Source of the DNA: Microcoleus sp. AS-A8
GTDB taxonomy: Bacteria; Cyanobacteriota; Cyanobacteriia; Cyanobacteriales; Coleofasciculaceae
Direction of reading: 5' to 3'
Length of the DNA: 64,000 nucleotides
NCBI GenBank assembly: GCA_039962225.1
Contig: JAMPKV010000022.1
Span: forward strand, 33,325 to 97,324
A program made the position numbers and the translations under genes. The notes below the pieces were generated by a model. That model saw only the letters and a list, made by a program, of their open reading frames with translations, had not been told where the DNA came from and searched no databases. Each line of letters begins with the position of its first letter. Position 1 is the first letter of the stretch. This document shows positions 11,991-19,469 of the stretch, piece after piece.

Positions 11991-14537
11991 TCAGGTCTGA
12001 TCTCGGCGGTCAATAATGATCACTTCAGGATGATCGTCCACGACCTTGACCTCACCGTGAGTTTTAGTAACGCCTGGTGTAGGGTTAGGCTCAATCACAT
12101 TACGGGTAGCCGTGGGACTGGTAGTCGTGCGAGAGTCATGACGCTCACCTGACGGTGCATCAAAAATGTTCCAATCCTGAACACCGTGACGGCTCAGAAT
12201 CGTATCGGCACGACGAATTTCATCTTCCGTACCATCTACCATCACTAGATAATCACCCCGGTTTACGCGGTCATTGTAGAAATGAGCCTGGTCATCGGGA
12301 ATCCCTAAACCGACCAATGCACCTGTTAAACCACCCGCTGCCGCACCAATTGCGCCGCCTGCTGCTGTCGTCGCTAGGGCAGTAGCCAAAGCACCTCCGG
12401 CTAAAACTGGGCCAATCCCTGGAATTGCTAAGGCACCTAATCCAACGAGCAAGCCACCTAAACCACCGAGAGCCGCCCCTGTTCCAGCACCCGTTTTCGC
12501 GCCTTCATCCGTCATGGTACGGTCAGCGACATTGCCAACGTGAGGTTCTCCGGGAGTATCTTTGCCCACCAGAGAAATTTGATTCATCGAGAAGCCGGAA
12601 TCTTTTAAATCCCTCAGCGCGCCTTCGGCATCACGACGATGGGAAAATACGCCCACGGCACGATGACGGCGACCTGAATCCGGGCGATGGGTACCGGCGG
12701 CAACAGAACTGCTGTGGGTGCGATCGTGATCTGGGGTTGTATCATGACTACGACCAGCCTCCACGTCCCCTGTATCGTAAATGCCCCACTCCTGAATACC
12801 GTGACGGCTCAAAATGGGTTGAACACGATGAAGTTCGTCTTCTGTACCATCCACCATCACCAGATAATCACCCCGGTTCACCCGGTCGTTGTAAAAGCGG
12901 GCACGTTCTTCAGGAATGCCCAAACCAATCAGTGCACCAGTGATACCACCAGCCGCTGCACCAATGGCACCCCCAGCCGCCGTAGTAGCTAGGGCTGTTG
13001 CCAAAGCCCCTCCAGCAATCACAGGTCCAATACCGGGGATCGCTAAAGCACCCAAGCCAACCAATAAGCCGCCTAAACCACCGAGGATACCTCCTGTCGC
13101 CGCACCGGCTTTGGCACCTTCGTCAGCCTTATTGCCCGTGGCGCGATCGCTCATTTCCACCCCGGCAATGCGGTCATGATGGTCAGCATTTTTACCAACC
13201 ACAGACACCCGATCCATGGACAAGCCTGCATTTCTCAATTCCTGAAGCGCGGTTTCTGCATCACGCCGATGGGGAAACAAGCCTACTCCCCGATAACGAC
13301 TCCCGCTGGCTGCTCCCTGGGAGTGAGTTCCATGGGAGTGAGTGTCAGGATTACTATAGCCGTGACTATAACGGTCATCGTCTCCTACATTAAAAATTTC
13401 CCAATCTTGAATTCCGTGACGGCCCAGAATCGCTTCAGCACGACGGATTTCATCTTCCGTGCCATCCACCATCACCAGATAATCACCCCGGTTTACCCGG
13501 TCGTTATAGCCACGGGCGCGGTCATCAGGAATCCCTAAACCAACCAGTGCGCCCGTTAAACCCCCCGCAGCCGCACCAATGGCACCGCCTGCGGCGGCAG
13601 TGGCGAGGGCTGTCGCTAACGCACCTCCAGCAATCACAGGGCCGATGCCGGGAATGGCTAGGGCACCTAATCCAACGAGCAAGCCACCTAAACCACCGAG
13701 GATACCGCCTGTCGTTGCACCCGCTTTCGCCCCTTCGTCAGCCTGGTTGCCTGTGGCGCGATTGCCGGCATCTAAGCCTCCAAAATTATCGTTGGGATTG
13801 GCATTTTTGCCCACCAGAGAAACCTGGCGCATGGGGAATCCCGCATTTCTTAACTCCGTAATCGCGGCTTCGGCATCACGACGGTGCGGAAATACGCCAA
13901 CGGCACGCTTGTTGTGAACTAGAGCACTGCGGGGAGTCGTGGTAGCGGCAGCACTTGTGTGGGCGTGAGCGGCATCGGGATGATCATAGACGCCCCACTC
14001 CTCAATCCCGCGATGGCGTAAGATGGCTTCTGCACGACTAATCTCTTCATCCGTGCCTTCGACCAGGATGAGATAATGCCCTCGCGAGATGCGATCCTGA
14101 TAAACTCTGGCTCGCTCTTCAGGAATCCCTAAACCGACCAATGCGCCAAGGAGTCCACCTGTAACGGCTCCAATGGCTCCGCCTGCCAATGTGGTGGCGA
14201 TCGCTGTTGCCGTTGCTCCAGCCAACATAATCGGTCCAATACCTGGAATCGCCAAGGTACCTAAACCGACGAGTAAGCCAGTGAGTCCCCCTACTGTCCC
14301 ACCGGCGATCGCACCTGTTGTCGCGCCTTCGTCAGCTTTGTTGCCTTCGCTACGTTCGCGAACATCCTTACGGACATCAGCACCAGCCATGTCACTATGC
14401 TGCTTATCTGCATCTTGTGTGATTACAGAAACTCTATCCATCGCAAAGTTAGAGTCTCTAAGTTCCCTAAGTGCTACTTCTGCTTCGTGACGATTTGAAA
14501 AAACACCTACGGCTCTTTTGTGTTGTCTTAAAGCCAT
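11991..14537 (-). CDS. Four-fold tandem-repeat general-stress-protein-like protein with glycine-rich membrane-type segments
   Basis: 848 residues, start supported by AGAGGAGAAG. Four copies of one ~180-residue module at about residues 6-185, 209-383, 415-588 and 624-793 (period ~206). Each begins with a GSP17M-type segment (RAVGVF.HRRDAE.A...LR..GF.M..VS.VGK), continues with a glycine-zipper-like hydrophobic stretch (LGGLGGLLVGLGALAIPGIG) and ends with RGDYLVMVDGTEDEI..AE.IL.RHGIQ.W. Linkers are His/Ser/Asp-rich. Such modules are associated with general stress proteins and usually occur singly or doubly. Each glycine-rich stretch could insert in or bind a membrane. The repeats are also near-identical in DNA, so recent duplication or gene conversion is likely. 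Confidence 0.85.
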   Translation of the reverse strand: MALRQHKRAVGVFSNRHEAEVALRELRDSNFAMDRVSVITQDADKQHSDMAGADVRKDVRERSEGNKADEGATTGAIAGGTVGGLTGLLVGLGTLAIPGIGPIMLAGATATAIATTLAGGAIGAVTGGLLGALVGLGIPEERARVYQDRISRGHYLILVEGTDEEISRAEAILRHRGIEEWGVYDHPDAAHAHTSAAATTTPRSALVHNKRAVGVFPHRRDAEAAITELRNAGFPMRQVSLVGKNANPNDNFGGLDAGNRATGNQADEGAKAGATTGGILGGLGGLLVGLGALAIPGIGPVIAGGALATALATAAAGGAIGAAAGGLTGALVGLGIPDDRARGYNDRVNRGDYLVMVDGTEDEIRRAEAILGRHGIQDWEIFNVGDDDRYSHGYSNPDTHSHGTHSQGAASGSRYRGVGLFPHRRDAETALQELRNAGLSMDRVSVVGKNADHHDRIAGVEMSDRATGNKADEGAKAGAATGGILGGLGGLLVGLGALAIPGIGPVIAGGALATALATTAAGGAIGAAAGGITGALIGLGIPEERARFYNDRVNRGDYLVMVDGTEDELHRVQPILSRHGIQEWGIYDTGDVEAGRSHDTTPDHDRTHSSSVAAGTHRPDSGRRHRAVGVFSHRRDAEGALRDLKDSGFSMNQISLVGKDTPGEPHVGNVADRTMTDEGAKTGAGTGAALGGLGGLLVGLGALAIPGIGPVLAGGALATALATTAAGGAIGAAAGGLTGALVGLGIPDDQAHFYNDRVNRGDYLVMVDGTEDEIRRADTILSRHGVQDWNIFDAPSGERHDSRTTTSPTATRNVIEPNPTPGVTKTHGEVKVVDDHPEVIIIDRRDQT

Positions 14538-15103
14538 TTTGTCTTCTCTCCTAAGAGGGAATATTTTTATAATTCACAACACCAAAATGCATTTCTTCTC
14601 GGTGCTGATCTATTCTATTTAGTCATTTTTTAGATAAAACAGTCATCAATCCCTAGAAATAACCTTGATTTCTATCAGTAGGAAGTTGAAAAAGTAATCC
14701 TTTTAGACTAGTGATAATTTTCTTATTTTTTTAATACTACTTAACATGTTAAGATACTCCTTCGTAACTAAAGCCAAACTCAATTCTTGAATTCCATTTT
14801 AAGCCATAGGTCAGATAGGCAAGCAAGCCCAGCCGCATTAAAATCATCTATAAAGATTATCCGTAAATAGGTTTATCCGGTAAATTCTAGTAAATGAATA
14901 ATAGACCTATTGACAAAATTGAATAACCTTCCTCACTCTCATCGCTGGTTAATCCCTCATGAGCCAGATCAAAAAGTTTCCCCTTAAACCCTTTCCTTAC
15001 TCAAGAGAGGGTTTAGGAGGAAGAATTCATAATTTTTTCAACAAGTCTAATATTGAATCGTTGCTCTAGCGCTTAGATTCGCCTGTTTCGAGACTTCAGC
15101 TTT
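14538..15103. other. Intergenic region, 566 bp
   Basis: AT-rich spacer upstream of the four-repeat gene and downstream of the 247-residue membrane protein. Should contain the promoter of the four-repeat gene. No consensus promoter, terminator or RNA structure was clear. Confidence 0.5.
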
Positions 15104-15847
15104 TTACTGATCTGAATTAGAACTATCAGGTTGGGTCTGATTTTGCGTTGGTTCAGATGAAGTCTCATTGCTCGTGTCTGGCTGTTCTGTAGGAGTTGTA
15201 ACCGTAGGAATCTGTTTTTGGGATGGAGCCGGTGAGTCTTGATTTGTCGTGTCGGGTGGCGTCGTTGGGGAAGTACCTCTAGAAGTGTTCGGTTGACTCA
15301 AAGGAGGATTCGGTGAGAGAGGCTGACTCTGGGATTGCCTCGGTGCTGTTTGAGGGGTGGTGTCCTGTGGAGCAGGAGCTGATGGTTGCCCAGAATTCGG
15401 AACAATAATCCTAATATCTGGCTGGCTTTGCTGAGGAGCGGTTGAAGGTTCTTGGTTGATAGGAGCGGGCGGCTGAATTTTTTCCGTGGTTCTTTCGATA
15501 ATCGTGGTTTCTCGGTTGGGTTGTTGAGGAGCGGGACGGGCAGGCACCAGCACGGGTGTAGGTGTGGGTGACTCTTCTCTTTGGTTTAGGTAGAATATGG
15601 CTCCAACGGTCAAGCCGACTAGAGATGTGAGAGCCATACCTAATAGCAAACCACGAGCCGCGCTATGTTCACTACGAACTTCCTGTTCTTGGTTTTCCAA
15701 GCTGCGTTCGCTAACGCGACCATGAACGTAACCTTCTTCATAGGAAACAGCGTCAGGATTAACCGTTTCTACAGGTGTATTTAGATGGCGTCCATTCTGT
15801 ATGTTGGTGTTTGAATTTTTTGGGGTATGGTTGTGCTGATTGTTCAT
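15104..15847 (-). CDS. Single-pass membrane protein with Pro/Ser/Thr/Gln-rich extension
   Basis: 247 residues. N-terminus polar and Asn-rich, then the motif EEGYVHGRV at ~37-45, then a helix at ~64-87 (ARGLLLGMALTSLVGLTVGA), then ~160 residues of low-complexity P, S, T and Q, probably disordered and extracytoplasmic. The N-terminal third is paralogous to the neighbour at 15968-16270 (shared Y..GY.HG.V motif, same spacing to the membrane helix, and a similar MN... start). No family function recognised. It lies in tandem with that paralog, 120 bp apart. Confidence 0.7.
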   Translation of the reverse strand: MNNQHNHTPKNSNTNIQNGRHLNTPVETVNPDAVSYEEGYVHGRVSERSLENQEQEVRSEHSAARGLLLGMALTSLVGLTVGAIFYLNQREESPTPTPVLVPARPAPQQPNRETTIIERTTEKIQPPAPINQEPSTAPQQSQPDIRIIVPNSGQPSAPAPQDTTPQTAPRQSQSQPLSPNPPLSQPNTSRGTSPTTPPDTTNQDSPAPSQKQIPTVTTPTEQPDTSNETSSEPTQNQTQPDSSNSDQ

Positions 15848-15967
15848 GGGTTTTGCTAAAAGAGATATTCAAAAGAAGACAGGAGCGTTGGCGTTCAGAA
15901 TACCTTCTTCTTGCTCAGAGAAGGCATTGTGAACCAGAGGTTATATTCGGGTTGGCTTAACGAGTTC

Positions 15968-16270
15968 CTAGGGGTTTTGAGGCTGATTAGTCGCAGGAAC
16001 AGGAGCTGTTTCTACATTAGTTTTTGCGGGCTGATTGCTCTGGGTGAGAAAGAAGAGTGCCCCGCCCAGACAAAATGCGATCGCCGAGAGAGTAATGCCC
16101 GTAAGTAAGCCACCAGCAGCACTATTATTCTCACGAACAATACGGTTATCTTGCTGGATATTATGCTTATCAACTTGACCGTGAATATAACCATCACGGT
16201 AGGCCGTTTTATTCAGTCTGCCCGCACCATTATTGTGATTTTCTGGTATCTGGGTTTTATTGGGGTTCAT
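15968..16270 (-). CDS. Single-pass membrane protein, short paralog of the adjacent gene
   Basis: About 100 residues if started at ATG 16270; the frame extends to 16318, but the 16270 start gives an N-terminus (MNPNKTQIPENHNN) matching that of the downstream paralog (MNNQHNHTPKN). It carries RDGYIHGQV, then a polar stretch ending RENNSAAGGLL and one membrane helix (LTGITLSAIAFCLGGALFFL). It ends about 20 residues after the helix, lacking the long disordered tail of its neighbour. Function unknown. Confidence 0.6.
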   Translation of the reverse strand: MNPNKTQIPENHNNGAGRLNKTAYRDGYIHGQVDKHNIQQDNRIVRENNSAAGGLLTGITLSAIAFCLGGALFFLTQSNQPAKTNVETAPVPATNQPQNP

Positions 16271-16318
16271 CTGATTAAATTTTGTTCCTGAAGGAAATCT
16301 TTTGATAGAGCGGTACAT

Positions 16319-16764
16319 ACACCAGCTTCACTTAATCTGCTAATAAGCAGATTTTTTAATTCGTTAGTGAATATAAAATTGGAATTGTTTTGTCCTGTAA
16401 ACATAAGATATCCGTTTAAAGAACAGAACTCGCTCTATCTAAAAAAAGATTCTTACCTCTATCAAAAGATTTACTTTTTGATAGCTGTCCAGAAATTTAG
16501 ACAGCCTATAGTAAGAACCCGATCTTATCGTGCCCGTAGCCAGATTTATCTGATATTCAATGAGTTGCCCCGAACCAAATTACTGCCTCTAGAGCAGCCG
16601 GAGCCAAGTTTTTTAGCTGTGATACTCCAAGACGGGAAAAACTAGTGCAGCATGGCGGAAATAACTATCCAGTTGAAAAAGCTTAAAAAGCTTACTGTAT
16701 AAACTTTCTTTCCTTCTGCCTCCTGTCCTCACTAAAGCTCCGGTCTTCCTTCTGCCTTCTTGTA
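16319..16764. other. Intergenic region, 446 bp
   Basis: Contains an open frame 16367-16645 whose translation looks non-coding (no ribosome site, no domain). Its right part, from 16642, is the first copy of a direct repeat that also lies on the other side of the peptidoglycan-binding gene. It should hold the promoter of the 15968-16270 gene. Confidence 0.5.
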
Positions 16765-16766
16765 CT
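16642..16766. repeat. Direct repeat flanking the peptidoglycan-binding gene, copy 1
   Basis: Begins CTAGTGCAGCATGGCGGAAA, continues with ataactatccagttga and a diverged pyrimidine-rich tail ending in ccttctgccttcttg. The second copy at 17868-17966 is in the same orientation. The first ~35 bp are nearly identical, and the tails share the TTCTGCCT motif. Confidence 0.75.
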
Positions 16767-17694
16767 AGCGCAACAGCGCTCTCCAAGTGGTAGGCCCAAC
16801 TACTCCGTCTGGTGCAAGGTTGAACTTCTGTTGAGCCGCTTGAACAGCCGCTTGTGTCGCTTGTCCAAAAACCCCATCTACTGGTTCTTTGAGAAATCCC
16901 AGAGTTTTCAGACGCTCTTGCAACTGGACAACCGCAGGGCCTTGCATCCCTTGCCGGAGAATGGGAAAAGCAACCGCAGTAGCCGACGGGTTGGCTGTAG
17001 AGGAAGAACTCGAAGGAGTTGAGGCCGGTTGGCTGCGATTGGGGCGGTTGGTTTGACGGGGTTTTGATGGCTCTTCTGGAGCTGGTTTATTAACGCGCTC
17101 GCTGGTATTCGTGGATTGAACGATAGTAGGAACCGGGAAAGATGAGGCTGGGTTATTTGAAGAGGTTGGTGAAACCCTGACCGGCGCTGGGTTATTTGAG
17201 GAGGCTGGTGAAACCCTGAGCGGCGCTGGATTCGTTGAGGGGAGTGGTGATGTCCTCACGACTGTAGGCGTACTGGGGAATAGACGATTCCAAGTTGCAG
17301 GGCCAGTGATGCCATCGGGCGTTAAACCGGCAGCTTGCTGGAACCCAGAGACAGCACTTGCCGTACTTTCTCGATAGATCCCATCCACAACATCACTGTA
17401 GTAACCCAAAAGTTTCAGCGCCGCTTGTAGTTCAGAGACGGCTGCTCCCTCGCTACCCATTCTCAGAACCGGTCGGTTAACGGGTGTATCAGCAATTAGC
17501 TGAGCAATCGTTTGCTCACCCGCTAAGCCACTACCGGCTGCAACAGGGACATTGTCCAAGCCAATCATCATTAAACCAAGGGCGCTACCGTAAATCATCC
17601 GACGGCGGACGCTCTCAGGGTTAGCGAAACTTGGCGTTAGGCTTCTCATCATGGCACTCAACCTTCTACCAATTCGCAAGACACATACACTCAC
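16765..17694 (-). CDS. Secreted protein with two peptidoglycan-binding domains
   Basis: 309 residues from GTG 17694; an ATG at 17652 is a plausible alternative. A signal-like hydrophobic segment covers about residues 33-52 (MIYGSALGLMMIGLDNVPVA). PG_binding_1 domain one is at ~80-140 (GSEGAAVSELQAALKLLGYY, DGITGPATWNRLF), domain two at ~245-309 (GMQGPAVVQLQERLKTLGFL, DGVVGPTTWRALL). Between them is a Pro/Ser linker with repeated APVRVSPTSSNNP units. There is no catalytic domain, so it probably anchors to or organises the wall rather than cutting it. The gene is bracketed by two direct repeats. Confidence 0.85.
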   Translation of the reverse strand: MSVCVLRIGRRLSAMMRSLTPSFANPESVRRRMIYGSALGLMMIGLDNVPVAAGSGLAGEQTIAQLIADTPVNRPVLRMGSEGAAVSELQAALKLLGYYSDVVDGIYRESTASAVSGFQQAAGLTPDGITGPATWNRLFPSTPTVVRTSPLPSTNPAPLRVSPASSNNPAPVRVSPTSSNNPASSFPVPTIVQSTNTSERVNKPAPEEPSKPRQTNRPNRSQPASTPSSSSSTANPSATAVAFPILRQGMQGPAVVQLQERLKTLGFLKEPVDGVFGQATQAAVQAAQQKFNLAPDGVVGPTTWRALLR

Positions 17695-18051
17695 CCACGT
17701 AATTGCAAGCCATAGTGCCTTATCTGTGAAAGCCTGTCAAGAGCCATCCGTTTCTCGTGCCATATTGACGGGAGTGTGTTGCCAGAGGAGGCGATCGCCC
17801 TACAGTCCTTCCGGCATTCGATGGCAGGTGTTGCCCCTGTGAGGCGATCGCTCAAATTAGAAAGCTCCTAGTGCAGCGCGGCGGAAATAACTATCCAGTT
17901 GACAAAGGCAATAAGGCTTACTGTACAAGCAATGTTGCTTCTGCCTTCTGCCTTCTTGCACCAGAGAGCAAGATGACTCCAAACTCAACTTGCTGTAAGA
18001 TTCTCGACGCGAGGGTTAGGAATAGCAATGTGACTTCTCCAGACGCTCACC
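17695..18051. other. Intergenic region, 357 bp
   Basis: Upstream region of the peptidoglycan-binding gene. Contains two HIP1 sites, repeat copy 2 (17868-17966) and, at its right end, the probable end of the TnpB element. No gene seen. Confidence 0.5.
17868..17966. repeat. Direct repeat flanking the peptidoglycan-binding gene, copy 2
   Basis: Begins CTAGTGCAGCGCGGCGGAAA and ends in TTCTGCCTTCTGCCTTCTTG. It matches copy 1 at 16642-16766 in orientation and order of motifs. Two HIP1 sites lie just before it, near 17790 and 17844. Confidence 0.75.
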
Positions 18052-18250
18052 CTAACGGGTAGAGCGCTGGCTTGCTCTTGATCGCTCTTGAGCATTCCTG
18101 GATAACCACTTATCTAGGCAAAATGCCTCCGACAGTACGGCAAGACCAGGCAGTTTCCCTTCCCCGTCGTCCACGGGTACTACGTTCTCCAGCCCACGAA
18201 TTAACACCATTTGAGCCGCAGCATGGTCGCGATGAGTCTGGTATTGACAC
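18030..18250 (-). ncRNA. Candidate omega RNA overlapping the 3' end of tnpB
   Basis: TnpB proteins use a guide RNA whose scaffold comes from the 3' end of the tnpB transcript. Here the minus-strand transcript forms a hairpin at 18066-18044 (9 pairs with one bulged base, CGCTC/ACCC arms, 4-nt loop) that includes the tnpB stop codon, followed by TCTGGAGAAGTCAC at 18043-18030. The guide would begin just after that, at about 18029. The 5' limit of the RNA inside tnpB is a guess. Confidence 0.5.
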
Positions 18251-19320
18251 TCAGGACAACTGTGAATTCTATCCCCAAGAGTCTTAGACACAGCCGCTTG
18301 GCAATTAGGACAGGTCTGGGAAGTTACGTTGGGGTGTACTTTTTCAAAGTACACCCCACGCTTCCAACAAACCCACTCCAACAAACTCAAGAATGCTCCA
18401 AAGGATGCGTCAACGCACTCCTTTGTGAGCATCCCTCTGTTCAATCCAACGGTGTTGAGATTTTCCGCAAAGATAGTCTGTGCTTGGTCGCAAAGCTTGT
18501 GGGCATTTTTCCAGTGAAAATATGAGCGACGATTGGCAATGTGGTGATGGAGCTTGGCTACTTCAATCTGCGCTTTTTCCCAGTTTTTAGAACGCTTCTG
18601 TTTCCTTGCGGCTCTGCGTTGCAGCACTTTCAGCCTACTTTGCAGGGACTTAAAGAACTTCGGACGTTCCACAAAACTGCCGTCAGAAGAGGTAATGAAC
18701 CGCTCCAATCCCAAGTCAATGCCAATAGCACGACCATGAACAGGTACGTCGGGAACACTGACATCCGACTGGATGGTTACAAGGACATACCATTGAGTTC
18801 CCCTGCACTTGGACAGCACGCGCACTTGTTTAACAGCGAAGCCGTCAGGAATGGGGCGATGCAGTGTGATGGGGACAAGACCAATTTTTGGCAGTTTAAT
18901 TTGATTCCCAGTTATGGGACTTTCTTTAAACTGTGGGAAGAGAAACGACTTAAACTGTCCGTACTTCTTGAATCTAGGAAACCCAAAGTCTCGCTTACGG
19001 AAATTCTCCCAGGTGTTATGCAGGCGTTTAATTACGTCTTGCAAGACCTGAGAGTGAACGTTTTTGAGTCCTGTCCATGTTTCTTTCAGTACTGGCAGTT
19101 GACGTTTCTGTTCCATGTATCCCGGAAAGGGCACATCTGCACTGATGATGTATTCCTTCTCCAGGGAGCATCTATCAATCATGCACTTCCGACTATTCAT
19201 CCAGTCTTTAAGCTCTCGCAGGGCATAGTTATAAACCCTGCGACAACTTTCCAGCCAATCAAGCATTTGCGCTTGCTGGCTGGCATCTGGATAAATTCTG
19301 TACGTGAAGTTCATAGTCAA
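18052..19320 (-). CDS. tnpB: RNA-guided endonuclease TnpB (IS1341-type)
   Basis: 422 residues, full length for the family. N-terminal OrfB_IS605-type region (YRIYPDASQQAQMLDWLESC) and RuvC-like nuclease with all three acidic residues visible: D202 in GIDLGLERF, E286 in FAENLN, D365 in HRDHAAAQ. The zinc finger is intact (C337, C340, C355, C358: CPNC and CPEC). The third motif reads HRDHAAA where DRDxNAA is more usual. No frameshift or stop, so the protein is likely active. Family role: RNA-guided DNA cutting that maintains the element at its donor site. No tnpA partner lies nearby. Confidence 0.92.
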   Translation of the reverse strand: MTMNFTYRIYPDASQQAQMLDWLESCRRVYNYALRELKDWMNSRKCMIDRCSLEKEYIISADVPFPGYMEQKRQLPVLKETWTGLKNVHSQVLQDVIKRLHNTWENFRKRDFGFPRFKKYGQFKSFLFPQFKESPITGNQIKLPKIGLVPITLHRPIPDGFAVKQVRVLSKCRGTQWYVLVTIQSDVSVPDVPVHGRAIGIDLGLERFITSSDGSFVERPKFFKSLQSRLKVLQRRAARKQKRSKNWEKAQIEVAKLHHHIANRRSYFHWKNAHKLCDQAQTIFAENLNTVGLNRGMLTKECVDASFGAFLSLLEWVCWKRGVYFEKVHPNVTSQTCPNCQAAVSKTLGDRIHSCPECQYQTHRDHAAAQMVLIRGLENVVPVDDGEGKLPGLAVLSEAFCLDKWLSRNAQERSRASQRSTR

Positions 19321-19331
19321 AATGGTAGTAG

Positions 19332-19359
19332 TTTAGCACGGCTTGATACTTGTGCTAAA
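19332..19359. repeat. Inverted repeat upstream of tnpB
   Basis: Perfect 8-bp arms TTTAGCAC (19332-19339) and GTGCTAAA (19352-19359) with a 12-nt loop, 12 bp before the tnpB start. Could be a left-end palindrome of the element or a translational control hairpin in the tnpB leader. Confidence 0.75.
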
Positions 19360-19384
19360 TACCTGTTTTCCCGCTACATTTATT

Positions 19385-19410
19385 GGTTGCCTCCGTACAA
19401 TTAGGCAACC
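19385..19410. repeat. Second inverted repeat upstream of tnpB
   Basis: Perfect 8-bp arms GGTTGCCT (19385-19392) and AGGCAACC (19403-19410), 10-nt loop. Lies between the tnpB leader and the right-end-like hairpin at 19428. Confidence 0.75.
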
Positions 19411-19416
19411 CGCAAT

Positions 19417-19458
19417 GACTATCCCGACGCTGACCTTTCAGGTACAGCGCGGGGCTTC
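19417..19458 (-). repeat. Right-end / omega-RNA-like hairpin remnant upstream of tnpB
   Basis: On the minus strand, AAGCCCCGCGCTGTACCTGA leads into a hairpin at 19449-19428 (arms CGCTG/ACCT, one bulged base) followed by TCGGGATAGTCA. Shape, bulge position and 3' tail match the hairpin at 18066-18044, while paired bases differ in a compensating way. It ends 12 bp before the M16 peptidase stop codon. Confidence 0.65.
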
Positions 19459-19469
19459 CGGCGAAAAAG

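Larger units (their letters stand above)
18030..19465 (-). mobile_element. IS200/IS605-group (IS1341-type) element with tnpB only
   Basis: The element consists of tnpB (18052-19320) and probable end structures; no tnpA (Y1 transposase) is present, so it would need a helper transposase to move. The right-end hairpin at 18044-18066 overlaps the tnpB stop. Two perfect 8-bp-stem hairpins lie upstream of tnpB (19332-19359 and 19385-19410), as expected for subterminal palindromes of this group. The exact left boundary is uncertain because a second right-end-like hairpin at 19428-19449 sits there. No target duplication is expected for this family. Confidence 0.65.

Noticed and set aside
12155..14490. 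Many plus-strand ORFs in the four-repeat gene
   Set aside because: Pro-rich products repeated with the same period as the glycine-rich repeats on the other strand; shadows of the real gene.
16367..16645. 92-codon plus-strand ORF
   Set aside because: No ribosome site, no domain, AT-rich spacer, and its end runs into a dispersed repeat.
18010..18060. Extra stem between GGTTAGG and CCTAAC near the tnpB end
   Set aside because: Only 6 pairs and competes with the stronger 9-pair hairpin that is supported by the second copy upstream.
18541..19404. 287-codon plus-strand ORF
   Set aside because: It is the complement of tnpB, whose catalytic and zinc motifs are all intact on the minus strand.
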